Source of the DNA: Adiantum capillus-veneris
Taxonomy: Eukaryota; Streptophyta; Polypodiopsida; Polypodiales; Pteridaceae
Length of the DNA: 64,000 nt
Assembly: GCA_014529385.2 (NCBI GenBank)
Contig: CM043965.1
Span: 61,959,933-62,023,932, forward strand
Direction: 5' to 3'
Part shown: positions 51,815 through 64,000 of the stretch, one piece after another
Layout: every line of letters starts with the position of its first letter
How positions within the stretch are numbered: the stretch's first letter is position 1
The notes under the pieces: generated by a model
Seen by the model: the letters and a program-made list of their open reading frames with translations, nothing else
Databases searched by the model: none
What the model was told of the DNA's origin: nothing
Translations under genes and position numbers: made by a program

Positions 51815-53480
51815 TATTTTTTCATATACTTTTTTGTAATGAATTAAGATTGTGGATACAAGGTCCACCACTTGTTCAAGCTAGATCTAAGAAAGTATAT
51901 ATACTGAGTCTTCAAACTAGTAAACCAAGGAAGAGAGAAGCAGGGTCCATCACTTGTCCAAGCTTATCTCTAGACAACATAGAGAGATGTTAGGTCTACT
52001 AATTGTCCAATATAGTCATGGAGAAATGATAGAAGGTTGATCCACTTGTCCAACCTATCATCTCTAGTAAAATGGGAGGTTTGGCCTTAAGATTCACCAT
52101 GTAACCAACGTATACTTCATTGTATTATGAAGAGTAGAAAAGCAAAGCTCCACCACTTGTCTAAGGTAGTTCCAAAATCAACATGGAGAGAAGCAAGATT
52201 CACCATTTGTCCAAGATAGGTTCCATTAAAACATGGAAAACCTCATATATGTTGTACATGGAAGCTTTTTTTTCCAAGGTCCACCACTTGTCCAAGCTAG
52301 GATCCATTAAAACATGGATAGAAACAAGGCTCCACAACTCGTCCAACCTTTATAGCTGCAAAGTGTACCGGTAGTCTAAACTAGGCATGGGAAAATAATA
52401 GAAGGTCCACCACTTATCCAATATATTATCTCTAATAGCATGGGAGGTTTGGTCTCAAGATTTAGGAATTGGCTAACCTGTATTTCATTGTATTATGATG
52501 AATTTGGTTTTAAAAGTCAACTACTTATCCAAGCTATAAGTTTATATCTTGAATGGTATTCCTTCCCATCACTTAGAAAACCAATGATATGTTGTACATG
52601 GGGGGTTTGTTACAAGGTCCACCACTTGTCCAAGCTAGTTTCATTGAAACATGGATGAAGACAAGCTCCACCATTTGTTAAATCTAGACTCCATTGAAAT
52701 CTAGAAAATCCATTCTATGTTGTACATGGGGTTTTTTTTTTAAGGTCCAACACTTGTCCAAGCTAAGATCCATTGAAACATGGAGTAGAGAAACACCTCC
52801 ACCACTTGTCCAAGCTAGGAACATTGATAGTAGTTGGCTTAGTTTGAAGATCCACCACGTGTCTAAGCTAACTCTATTGAAACATAGAGAGAAGCAAAGG
52901 TCCACCAACTGTTCAAGCTAGGCTCCATCGAAACATGGACAGAAGCAAGCTCCACCATTTCTCCAAGATAGGCTCCATTGAAACAGGAGAGAATCAAAGG
53001 TCCACCATTTCTCCAAGCCAAGCTCCATTTGTCCAACCTATAAGGTTATATCTAAATGGTAATCTTTCTAATCACTTGAATACCCATGATATGTTTTACA
53101 TGGGGTTTTGTTCCAAGATCACCACTTGTCCAAGCTAACTCTATTGAAACATAGAGAGAAGCAAAGGTCCACCACTTGTCAAGCTAGTCTCCATTGAAAC
53201 AAGGAGAGAAGCAAGCTCCATCATTTCTCCAAGATAGGCTAGCATGGATAAGTGCACCTTGAAACCAACCTTCCTATGAGGCAATAGAGCAATGCTACAT
53301 ATTTTATGTATGCCCCATGCCTCAAATTAAGAAGTATAGATTAGAAGTGGACCTTGCTTGAATGTCACAATGCAATAAATTAAGGAAAAATAGCCAAGTG
53401 GATTGTATTCCTCAATGGATCCTTGCTTTCACAAGTTGTGAACCTTGAGTCACTTTTACATTAACTTGGACAATTGGTGG
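51815..53480 (-). repeat. Repeat array 4 of element B, inverted
   Basis: This begins with a reverse-complement copy of the DNA immediately upstream of the 36812 start (atgttattttttcatatac, ttttttgtaatgaattaag, tagatctaag). It continues with inverted cores (aaggtccaccacttgtccaa) and array landmarks in diverged form to about 53.2 kb. A + core cttggacaattggtggacc lies at 53465. Confidence 0.85.
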
Positions 53481-53758
53481 ACCTAGAAACCAAGCTCTCC
53501 ATGTTGAGAATAAGTTGTAGGTAGGACAGTAGGACATAGACAACGATAATGGATGCAATATACTCGTCTCCTAATAATCCAATTGATTGAAACCATGGTA
53601 CTTTAGTTGTTTTCATTGTGTATTGTATGTGCATAAAGTGGAATGAGACCTTAAGAAAACTCAAATTTTTGACAAAATCTCTATATTTTGTACATGATAT
53701 ATTGAAAGTTGTCCAACCTGGGAATTGGGATTTTCCCACTTTACCTAATATGGTCTTA
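53481..53758 (-). repeat. Right end of element B with its terminal inverted repeat
   Basis: 53481-53741 is non-coding; gttgtccaacc at 53709-53719 is a last partial core close to the end. The terminal inverted repeat TACCTAATATGGTCTTA occupies 53742-53758. GG follows at 53759. Confidence 0.8.
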
Positions 53759-53979
53759 GGTGTGGAAATAGTAATGGTGTAAAGAGTTGGCTGACGTGCA
53801 TAGTTAAGAGTATAGAGCCATCTTCTATATTTAACAAAAAGCTGTGGAAATTCTATATTTAATTAAAAATCTATTCAAAAGAATATATCGAATTGAACTA
53901 ATATAGATGGTTTTATGTACCGGTTATAAAACCTCTGTTCGGGACAAGGTTTTTGGTCCACCTATTCATGCATCCACCC
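53759..53979 (+). repeat. Right end of element A: subterminal unit copy 2 and right TIR
   Basis: It contains the end of subterminal copy 1 (53761-53780), copy 2 (53781-53846) and AT-rich DNA with tgtaccggttataaaacc. It finishes with the 22-bp inverted repeat 53958-53979, which ends catgcatccaccc. TTAG follows at 53980-53983. Confidence 0.85.
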
Positions 53980-54249
53980 TTAGTGGGTCAGTGATGGGGG
54001 GCGGTCGACCACTTGGCCTGAACCCTAGCAATCTCCCACTTGACATCCAACGTGGCCCAAGTGGGTATAAGTGTAAGGGTTAATATGTACAACTATACAT
54101 TTATAAAGCATGTTCATAGCTTCACCCTACGTCCATTATCTCTATACAATGTGAAAACCGCTCTGAGGATAGGCTCCTTGTCAGAGCATCCATTGGGTTC
54201 TCATCCGTGTAGATTTTGGCTAGCTCAATTTGTTTACTAGCCAAAATAT

Positions 54250-55440
54250 TTTGTATCACATGATACCCGACTCGATGTGTTTTGATTTATAATGAAATAC
54301 GGGGTTCTTCACTAACTCAATCGCACTCTAGCTGAGTCTAGTGTAGATCAAGGTCTCTCACTAGACGAGATAACCACACAGATTCTTTGCTGGCATTGGA
54401 AAATTGCAACATACTCAACCTCAGTGATGGAGGAGGAAGTGCAATTTTGGAGACATGGTCTCCAAGAGACTGCCGCTCCAACAAGCAAGAAAACATAGCC
54501 AGATGTGGATCTCCTAGTGTCCACACAACCCGCATAATCAAAATCAGTGTATCCAACTATGGATGCATCACTATTCCCAAAGCGTAAGAACTTGCTGGTT
54601 GAACCCTTGATGTATGTCAAGGTATGGTTCATTGTTGCCCAATGCTTTCTGCCTGGATTTTCCATATATCCATTGACCACTCCCATTGTAAATGTAATGT
54701 CTAGTCACGTGCTAACCATGGCATACATGAGGCTGCCAACTGCCAAAGAGTATGGTACCTTTTCCATCTTTTCCTTTTCAGCATCCGATTCGAGGCAATC
54801 ATTCTTGCTAAGTTTTACATATGCAGCCATTGGGGTACTCAATGTATTTTATATCACATGATAACCGACCTTGATGTGTTTTGATTTATAATGAAATACG
54901 AGGCTCTTCACTAACGCAATCGCACTCTAGCTAAGTCTGGTGTATATCAAGGTCTCCCACTAGATGAGATAACCACACAGATTCTTTGCTGGCATTGGAA
55001 AACTGCAACATACTCAACCTCAGTGGTGGAGGAGGAAGTGCAATTTCGGAGACATGATCTCCAAGAGACTATCGCTCCAACAAACAAGAAAACATAGCTA
55101 GATGTGGATCTCCTAGTGTCCACACAACCCGCATAATCAAAATCAGTGTATCTAACTATGGATGCATCACTATTCCCAAAGCGTAAGCACTTGCTGGTTG
55201 AACCCTTGATGTATGTCAAGGTATGCTTCGTTGTTGCCCAATGCTTTCTTCCTAGATTTTCCATATAACCATTGACCACTCCCATTGTAAATGTAATGTC
55301 TAGTTGCGTGCTAACCATGGCATACATGAGACTGCCAGCTGCCAAAGAGTATGGCACCTCTTCCATCTTTGCCTTTTCAACATCCGATTTGAGGCAATCA
55401 TTCTTGCTAATATGCAGCCATTGGGATACTCAATGTTTCC
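54250..55440 (-). repeat. Tandem duplication of the copia RNase H segment (about 599 bp)
   Basis: 54250-54848 and 54849-55440 are similar base for base, with an offset of about 598 and a few substitutions and one 8-bp gap near the end. Each contains the RNase H reading frame. This is a post-insertion duplication in the copia remnant. Confidence 0.9.
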
Positions 55441-57090
55441 ACCCCTTGCATGTTTAAATGTTGCAAGACCTTGTGAATATGCTCTTCCTTTGATAGTTCG
55501 AGTATTCCATGCTTATGATCTCTCTTGATACGCATACCAAGAAAATGATGTGCATCACCCAAATATTTCGTGGAAAACTACTTGCTTAAGGTATCCTTGA
55601 GAAGTGCAATCTCATCTTTGGACGTCCCATCTATAAGCATATCGTCCACATACAAAAAGAGAATTATGAGGGAACCATTGTTCAACCTCCTTGTGTACAG
55701 CCAGGTGATCCTCTTGGCTCAGTACATAACCTTGGGATTGAATGTACTTATCAAACTTGATCTACCCCTACCTTGAGCCTTGCTTTAGTCCATACAGAGT
55801 TTTATTGAGTCTACACACCAGTTCTACCCTTGTTGGCTTCTCAAGATTTATCTCAAAACCTTCTAGCTGCTTCATGTAGACATCTTCTTCAAGATCCTCG
55901 TGAAGAAACATCGTCTTCACATCCATTTGGATCAAGCCCATTTCCTCTATGGATACTAAACCAAGAACAAGACGCAGTGTAGTCATCTTGACCACTAAAG
56001 AAAAGATCTCATCAAAATCTACGCCTTTCTTCTGCTTGAATTCTTTAGCAACCAATCTAGCCTTATACTTAAGCTCGGGATTGTTTGCCGTGTACTTCTT
56101 CTTCTACACCCATTTGCAAGGCAATGCTTGTTTACCCTCTGGTAACTCTATCAACTTCCAAGTCTCATTGGCTAAAATCAAGTTATTTTTAGATTGCATA
56201 GCTTGCTCCCACTTCACGCTATCTTCCATGTGAATGGCTTCTTTATACCAAGTGGGCTCATCGCGGTCAATGACTAACTTATAGTCCAATCCTAACTTAA
56301 AACGCTCAGGTACATGAGATACATGAGTAGATCTTCTAAGTGCCTGATTGCTAGATTCCGCTCTCTATGGAGCAACATTTGTACGTGTACTAGTGGAAGG
56401 AGCATCACTAGCACGTCTAACATTTGACATAAGTGGTGGTGAGGTAACATCCTCAAATTTGACTTTATGGTATTCAATCTCTTTTATTGGTTGTCTATAC
56501 ATCTTAGACTCATTGAATATCACCTATGAGCTGCATATAACCTTCTTAGATTTTGGATCCCAAAGACAATATCCCATCTCTCCATGTACACCATATCCAA
56601 TGAAGATGCACTTGTGTGATTTGGGATCCAACTTTTGTCTAAGCTCTTTTGGCACATGTGAGAGTGCCTCACACCCAAATACATGTAATTGATTGTAATT
56701 AGGCAATTTTCTCATCTATATATCTTGCAAAATCTTATACTTCAATGGTGTACTAGGTGACTGGTTTATCAAGTAAAGAGCTATCATAACAGTTTTCCCC
56801 TAAAAACTCCCGAGGTAAAGTGTTTGTAGACAACATAGAAGTCTTATTCATCCTCTCTGCCACACCATTCTGAGCAGGCGTCTAAGGTGTGGTGAAATGT
56901 CTTTTAATGCCTAGTTTACTGTAGAAATTCTTGAACCCATAGGAGATATACTCGCCTCCATAGTCAGTTTGCAAAGCTTTAAGCTTTCTATTTAAACGGT
57001 TTTCAACCATTGCTAAGAACTTTTGAAAGACACTAAAGACTTCATTCTTTTGCTTCAAGAGATAAGCCCACACCTACCTAGTAGAGTCAT
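54338..57090 (-). pseudogene. Copia polyprotein remnant (integrase, RT, RNase H)
   Basis: Integrase is seen at 57073-56882 (FLAMVENRLNRKLKALQTDYGGEY...GIKRHFTTP). The linker HVFGCEALSHVPKELRQKL follows at 56715-56524. RT is at 56289-55600: WEQAMQSKNN, KARLVAKEF, FDEIFSLVVKMTTLR, then the catalytic YVDDM at about 55650-55625. RNase H follows in two tandem copies (55366-54947 and 54686-54348), with YTDFDYAGCVDTRRSTSGYVF. Several stops and frame changes separate the pieces, so no polyprotein can be made. It has no relation to elements A or B other than being their landing site. Confidence 0.88.
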
Positions 57091-57415
57091 CTATGAATGT
57101 TAGGAAGTATAGTGCCCCCCCTAGAAACTTAACAGGCCTAGGTCCGCATAAGTCACTATGACCAAGATCTAGAGGACTTCCTAACTCCTTGTCTAAAGGC
57201 ATTGAGGTCAACTTAGTCTATTTGCCATAAATGCAATGCTCACATAAAGAAAAATCAGAGTCATCCATGAATGTTAGGAAGTATAGTGCCCCCCCCCTAG
57301 AGACTTAACAGGCATAGGTCCGCATAAGTCACTATGACCAAGATCTAGAGGACTTCCTAACTCCTTATCTAAAGGCACTGAGGTCAACCTAGTCTATTTG
57401 CCATAAATGCAATGC
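57085..57415 (-). repeat. Tandem duplication of an integrase segment (about 174 bp)
   Basis: tgaatgttaggaagtatagtgc...ccataaatgcaatgc occurs at about 57093-57236 and again at about 57267-57411, with an offset of 174 bp. A C-run differs in length between copies (6 against 9). Confidence 0.9.
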
Positions 57416-57420
57416 CTCTT

Positions 57421-58300
57421 CTCTTGTCCTTGAGTAGCCCATTATTGTCGCCCAAGTCTTTCCATTACGTAGTTGGGTTATCAATCCATGGATTGAGAGT
57501 TGCATTGAATATCTCCATGAAGTTAGCTGCTATGCTATAAATCTCTAACATTAGAGTGTTGCCAAGGATCTATAGCCTACACTATTGTAGTTCAGGAATT
57601 TAGAAGACGGTTCAACTAGTTTTCTCTCTAAGGAGTTTAGGGCTTTAGGATTCGTGGATTTTGGATGTGTATGCTATGTGCATTGAGTTCATTTGAACCA
57701 ACTTCGTTCCATGTCATTAATTCCTTATACACAATTTAATGCTTAACTAGTAGTCCTTACTAATTTCACTAATTTGTTCTAACTTATCCACTAATACCAC
57801 TATGGGAGGTTGAGTCCAATGCTATGTACATTTACTGTGAAAAGGAGAGAGAGAGAGGGGGGGGAAAGGGGGAGGGTTGAGGTTTTTTGTTCCGTGACAT
57901 GCTGCAGGTATATCCATTTTAATATGTGTGGCTATAATCTTGATAATAATCTTTTTATGGACAAAAAAAGGTTTGCCGCATGTTTTGCATGTTGTGTATA
58001 TAATGCCACCTTGCTTTTTTTCGACTATTGTTCATCTCTAAAATCTCTTCATCTCTATCTTTGTATTTGTGAAGCTTCATCTCCTTTAGGTATCTCCATC
58101 ATCACAACAATAATAGGTTTCCATACACATCGTTTCTTTGACTTAGACAAACTAATTGTGCATTTTTTTCACTCACATCAAGGCATTGGACAGTGGATGA
58201 AGATATGACATCTGCATTTAAGCATAGCATTGACGGCATCAAATTCCCAATTTAGAGATGATATAGATTTCGTTCAACCATGCGATCATATTCACACACA
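57421..58300 (+). repeat. Repeat block R, copy 1 (second copy 60085-61080)
   Basis: Both copies run from ccttgagtagcccattattg through a GA/G-rich microsatellite, gccgcatgt, ttgcatgttatgtatata and cttcatctcc to cacatcaaggcattgga. They have moderate divergence and are about 2.67 kb apart in the same orientation. No domain is found in the frame at 57810-58208. This is probably a non-autonomous or LTR-type repeat. Confidence 0.75.
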
Positions 58301-58640
58301 TTGAGTGTTTTTCTTTGGACACAGAAACACAATCAAACACACACACCCACGCATACATACACAAACACATTCACCCATTTAGTCATACAAAAATTGTTTC
58401 ATAACCTCACACAATAAGATACACACACATGCTTGCATACACTCATTGCACACAAAGAATTCATCACATACATACACACCCGAACAAACATGAATGAAAA
58501 ATACATATATATACACACAATAACATGCATATACGTTCATCATACTCTCATCCAAATAGAAACCCATACATGCATGGAATATATATATTATCACACTCAT
58601 TCAAAAAAATGCACACACATGTTATGTAAAACATGCACTC
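58301..58640. repeat. ACAC/ATAC-rich low-complexity sequence
   Basis: acacac, cataca and tatata runs dominate the interval. There is no gene. It leads directly into the polypurine block. Confidence 0.75.
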
Positions 58641-59990
<1,350 letters not shown>

Positions 59991-60500
59991 GAGACAAATT
60001 AAGGTTGACTGCCAGGGGAGAGGTTGGGTTGCACATGACCAATCTAGGGCTCTTCTCCTCCATTAGCATCGCTAGCTTGCATACATTGCCTCTTCTGTTA
60101 TCCTTGAGTAGCCCATTATTGTTGCCTAGGTCTTTTCGTGGATTGAGAATTGCACTAAATTTCTTTATGTGAAGTTAGCTGATATGTTGTAAGACTCATT
60201 TGGAGTGTTGCCAAGGAGCAATATCCTACACTAGTGTAGTTAAGGCAATCATAGAAGAGGGTTTGACCAGTTTTTCTCTCTAAGGGGTTTAGGGATTTTG
60301 GATGTGTATGGTATGTGCATTGAGTTTATTTGAATTGATTTCACTCCATGTCATTAATTCCTTGTACCCAATTTAATGCTTAGCTAATCATTCTCACTAA
60401 TTCTACTAGTTTTGGTCTAACTTATCCACTGATTCAACTATCGGAGGTTGAGTCCACTACCATGTAGATTTATTGTGGAAAAGAGAAAGAGGGGGGGGGG

Positions 60501-60555
<55 letters not shown>

Positions 60556-61080
60556 GCCCTTTTTTGGTTCGAGTTATGCCGTGGGTAAAATGAGTGGGTA
60601 TAATCGTGATAATAAATTTTTAATTAAAAAAAGGGTCTTTGCCGCATGTGTTGCATGTTATGTATATATTGCCACCCTGCTTTTTTTAGACTATTGTTCA
60701 TCTCATCTCTAAAAGCTCTCCATCTCATCTCCATCTCTAAAAGGGTCTTTGCCACATGTGTTGCATGTTATGTATATATTGCCACCCTGCTTTTTTTAGA
60801 CTATTGTTCATCTCTAAAAGCTCTCCATCTCTATCTCCATCTTTGTGAAGCTTCATCTTTTTTAGGCACCTCCATCATCACAACAATCATGGGTTGCTAG
60901 ACATATTGTTTCTCTCACTTACACAAGCTAACCATGATTTTTTTTTCACTTAGATCAATGCATTGGACGATGGATGAAGACATGGCATCCACATTCAAAC
61001 ATGGAATTTTGATGGCCTCAAATCCGATTTAGAGATGATATCAACTCTGTTCAGCACACGTGATCATATTCACACACGTT
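59991..61080 (+). repeat. Repeat block R, copy 2, with an internal tandem
   Basis: 60085-61080 is the second copy of block R. Inside it, gggtctttgcc(g/a)catgtgttgcatgttatg...gttcatctc is tandemly doubled (about 60634-60730 and 60741-60835). A run of GGG and GA repeats lies at 60490-60553. No gene. Confidence 0.8.
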
Positions 61081-62796
61081 GGTGCAAGCAAAGTTGGTCG
61101 AAGCTAGAAGTAGTGGTATGTTGTGCAAGAGATGTCAAAAGGTGTAGGACAGAGGGCTAAAGCCATTGTGTGAGACCTGGGCAGACAGGTGGCAACGGAA
61201 GTGTGTGCATAATGTGGTCTTTTGGGAATAGATGGCTCCAAGAAAGGCCAAATGAATTGGAAAGTCCAAGTGTCTGGAGTGCTATGCTAATGCTCAAGAA
61301 TGTAGTGTTCGAGATGTTGTAGAAGTCCATCCAGACGGCTTGACAAACAGAGCCACGGTGTGCAAGATACAATTGTTTAAATGTGAGATGTGTTGCAGAT
61401 CCCCGACGAATAGGGCAGATGGGGACAGATGTCTAGGGATGGTTTTAGTGGGTAAATGTGAAGCACTCAAGTTAGATCCACAACCGTCCTTTCAGATTGA
61501 GACCAAATGAGCAAGTTATGAGCGGTTGAAGATTTGACAGGGGTCGGTTCTGAGCCGGTTTGACCACTTTGGGAAATGTGCGTTGGATGTTTTTTGGATC
61601 TCAAAGGGACTTGCATATGTAGTATGTACTATGAGGAGCTAAGAAGAAGTGATTGCGTGTCAATCGGATGCCTGGGCAGTGAGTTATGGCCCGATGGAGT
61701 TTGGTCCAACTGGCGGCCATGCAATGCCAGATGAGTTTTTCATTGTTTGACGGCCTCGATCAACAGGCCCGGGGAGATCAAATTGGATCAAGGTTTGGGG
61801 ACCACGGCTATAAGCGTGGCTTTATGGCTCGGTGGCCGAGGCCTTGAGCATCAAATGATAAGGGGTCCAAGGCAGTGGGAAAAAGGGATTTTTTGTACAA
61901 TTTTTTTGGATTCAAGGACCCCCCACGGGGTGGATCAACCTGGTGCTGCCACGTGGCCTATTGAAGGTCCCATATGCGTAGTTGACCATGCCATACATGG
62001 GGTATAAACCCAATATGGGGGTGCCATATGGAGTGTCGAGTTGGGAGAAGAGCTCATGGAGCTCTTGAGCTATGGTGGTGAGGTGGGGCGGCAGCCCTGA
62101 CACTACAGGTGGCGTTCAATGGTGATTTTGGGCGTGTAGGCAGGCCCACTGGTGGTTGGTGGTGGCCCTTTGGGCGGCACCACTCGTGCGATACAATTGA
62201 TGATGTGGTAGCTTGTTAAGTAGCAATGCTCGTGAGCTCATACGAGCCAAAGCTTTTCATTGAGGGTGAGGGGCTCCATGGGTTGTCACGCCCCCGTGAC
62301 AACCAAAAGAGGCCCCTTAAGACTTGACGTGCTTCACATGCAGTTGGCCTTGGAAGTGGTTGACCGAGCAGGTAAAGGCAAGCAAGATATACTAAATAGG
62401 GTATGCACATGTGTGCACAAAGTAAAAAAATACCAAAGTGAGCTGTTGAAAAGCTATACGGGAAAAATGAACCCCTTTTTTTAAAATTTTTGGGGTATGT
62501 AGCTCCATATCAGGATTTTGAAAAGTAAGGTGAAGCCAAGGCTGAGGAGGCCTTGGGAAGGTGAAGAAGAGTAGCTGCAGAAGGTGTGTGCCATGCCACT
62601 GCACGGAGGTGCTTTGTAAATAGGTTTTGGTGGAATGAAAGGCTCGCCATTGCCCCCGTTTTTTGTGTTGATTTCCCACTCCCCTTTCTTTCTTGTCATG
62701 CTTTGCTGTGTGTTGTTAGTGTCAGTGTGGTTGGGTGCAACCCCGAGCCGAGGTCAGTGTGTGAAAAGAGAGAGTGATTAAGAGAAGGTGTAGACG
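61081..62796. other. Gene-free stretch
   Basis: Base composition is more balanced than the arrays, but I find no recognisable domain in any frame, no terminal repeats and no RNA gene. Frames at 61747-62007 and 62392-62679 are unsupported. It may be leader or LTR of the gag remnant that follows. Confidence 0.45.
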
Positions 62797-63268
62797 GTGC
62801 CATTGGTGCTTCAAGGTAAAGCAAAGGCCTGGTTCGATGGTTTGGAAGCTGCAAGCAAGAAAATTTGAGGTTTCCAAGAGCAGTTTCTGTGTCGATTTTT
62901 CAAGATGGTGTTAGCCATTGAAGTGGATGCAAGGATCGAGGGGCAACGACAAGAAGTATGTGAAAATAATTGATGATTTTTTCAATGAGTTTGAAGCAAG
63001 CTAGAAGGATTTGGTTTGTATTACCCAAGTGGTCAATGAAGATTATTTCAAGCTAGAGAAGTTTGTAGCTTGTCTACATCCTTGTGCTCGAGAGAGAGTT
63101 GACTATGAAGAGTCGGGAAGCTATGCCAAGGCTGTTAGAGTTACCAGGGTAAAGAACAGGAAAGTGAAAAGAAATCTAGAGTTAGACTTGTTGAGGCCTA
63201 CAGATTATATGCCTATGGCAGACACAGGGTGTCCTATGGACCAATTGAGGACGGTACCAAACATGTGA
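62797..63268 (+). pseudogene. Retrotransposon gag remnant (Retrotrans_gag-like)
   Basis: The frame at 62797 reads VPLVLQGKAKAWFDGLEAA, matching the L-x-G-x-A-x-x-W hallmark of plant LTR-retrotransposon gag. A TGA at 62866-62868 replaces the expected Trp before FQEQFLCRFFKM. After frame changes, the piece at 63011-63268 (FKLEKFVACLHPCARERV, then SYAKAVRVTRVK) matches the usual K-F-x-x-G-L and A-x-x-A region. Probably Ty3/gypsy class, inactive. Confidence 0.55.
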
Positions 63269-64000
63269 TGTGTGGAGCCTGCTAGGGTAAGGCCTTTGAT
63301 CAGCTATGTTCCTTTGGAGTTGCTTGTTTATGAAGTGTCTATGCCGATTGTGGAGGAGCTTGTCAATGAAGATGAGCCTTTTGTCTAAGAAAGCATGTAT
63401 GTGGAGGAAGTAGCAGATGCCAAATGCCTAGTGCAGCTTGAAGATGTGGATCCTGTTTTGGTGGAGAGTTTGTACGAAAGGATAGCAGATTGTGGCCAGG
63501 TTGTAGGTGCCAAGAGCTTGGAATTGGATGACGGAAGTGTGCAAAGCCAAGATGGAGGTCAAGCTCTTCTCGAGCAAAGGGAAATGCAGGTGCCGAATTG
63601 GCCTATGGTTATGATGATGAAGCTACAAGCTTGAGTTTCTAGGAAATGAGCACCTCAAGCACCTTAAGCTTGGACCAGGTTCCCACCTCAAGCTCAGCCT
63701 TAGCTTACCTAAGGTCAAAGGACTTTTACACTAACTATTGGAGATCTTCAATGAAGCTAACCCTAAAGTCTTTAAGCTCCATTGGTTAGCCTTGCTCTTT
63801 GATAGACCATCTCTCATTTGGGCCCCTTTACCATCGGCCCCGTGGTGACATAGATCTATAAGCACATGTATATATCTTAAGCCTTGGTCCCATTTATTCT
63901 CCCACATTAAATGATCAATTTAATATGAGAAATTCATTTGGGTTGGTTAGATATTAGATTTTATGACAGCAATTGTAGTTGCCTATGGATTGCAGGGGTA
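63269..64000. other. Right edge, no recognised gene
   Basis: An open frame at 63395-63634 (acidic, Val-rich) follows the gag remnant and could be part of the same decayed element, but no motif is visible. The rest is ordinary AT-rich DNA. Confidence 0.4.

Larger units (their letters stand above)
19752..53758. mobile_element. Giant TIR DNA transposon B (34.0 kb) with ParB/methyltransferase, SET and NIF cargo
   Basis: The ends TAAGACCATATTAGGTA (19752-19768) and its exact reverse complement (53742-53758) are inverted. GG flanks both sides (19750-19751, 53759-53760), a probable 2-bp target duplication. The neighbouring tandem unit of element A serves as an empty-site paralogue and matches across the junction. 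Inside, a DUF7869-type transposase runs leftward (20045-23272). A ParB/methyltransferase-like gene runs rightward (36812-39475), followed by SET and two NIF exons. The remaining space is mostly higher-order repeats on one 20-bp core, oriented + up to about 43.1 kb and - from about 45.4 kb. The cargo frames are open and the transposase has a single frameshift, so this insertion is younger than A. Confidence 0.8.
53984..57420 (-). mobile_element. Decayed Ty1/copia LTR retrotransposon
   Basis: The minus strand carries the copia order: integrase, then reverse transcriptase, then RNase H. Past RNase H, the string agtgggagatTG (54040-54029 on the minus strand) matches the usual polypurine tract and 3' LTR start of copia elements. 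The LTR would run left from 54030 and is cut after about 47 bp by element A. No 5' LTR, gag or protease is recognised to the right. Internal tandem duplications (54.25-55.44 and 57.09-57.42 kb) and stops show long decay. Confidence 0.82.

Noticed and set aside
19750-53760. TA as target duplication for element B (Tc1/mariner-like)
   Set aside because: TA would have to be part of the inverted TAAG..CTTA ends. The empty-site comparison fits ends at TAAG with GG outside better.
61747-62679. Open frames in the right flank as genes
   Set aside because: No domain, no splice support, overlapping frames on both strands.

Overview
This is nuclear DNA of a large-genome land plant. The evidence is spliced genes with GT-AG introns, a plant-type CACTA transposon, a Ty1/copia retrotransposon and very abundant GA/CT microsatellites. 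A fern is my best guess (inference only). I recognise no ordinary host gene, apart from two possible terminal exons of an unidentified gene at about 3.1-3.4 kb. Almost everything from 4 to 57 kb is mobile DNA nested inside mobile DNA.

Nesting, oldest to youngest. (1) A decayed copia element lies on the minus strand at about 54.0-57.4 kb. (2) A 49.9 kb terminal-inverted-repeat element, called A here, spans 4058-53979. It has 22-bp perfect inverted ends and a TTAG target duplication, and it appears to sit in the copia 3' LTR. (3) A 6.1 kb CACTA element (6401-12534, target duplication AAG) landed inside a coding exon of A. (4) A second giant element, B (19752-53758, 34.0 kb, 17-bp inverted ends, probable GG target duplication), landed just upstream of A's transposase gene. 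Removing B and CACTA leaves A at about 9.8 kb.

Element A carries three genes. A leftward DDE-type transposase pseudogene lies at 19568-15292. A rightward gene has a coiled coil and a RING-like finger (4361-13119). It is followed by an exon for an FCP1/NIF-type HAD phosphatase domain (13308-14205). All three contain stops or frameshifts.

Element B is better preserved. It has a leftward DUF7869-type DDE transposase with one frameshift (23272-20045). It also has a rightward gene whose intact exons encode a ParB-N-like domain fused to a degenerate N6/N4 DNA-methyltransferase-like domain (36812-39475). Three downstream exons encode a SET domain (42058-42614) and two NIF-type HAD domains (43257-44455 and 50316-51091). 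All three acceptors have the same splice phase, and that phase matches a good donor three codons before the methyltransferase stop. They could therefore be alternative 3'-terminal exons of one gene. Most of the rest of B is a family of short repeats built on a 20-bp core (TTGGACAAGTGGTGGACCTT). They form higher-order arrays in + orientation on the left and - orientation on the right of a switch near 44.5 kb.

The right flank (57.4-64 kb) holds repeated non-coding blocks, a long polypurine stretch and a broken retrotransposon gag remnant. The left flank (1-4 kb) is almost featureless.

The most unusual content is element B: a giant eukaryotic TIR transposon pairing a DUF7869 transposase with ParB/methyltransferase, SET and NIF cargo. 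An unrelated element (A) in the same window also carries a NIF exon beside a different transposase.
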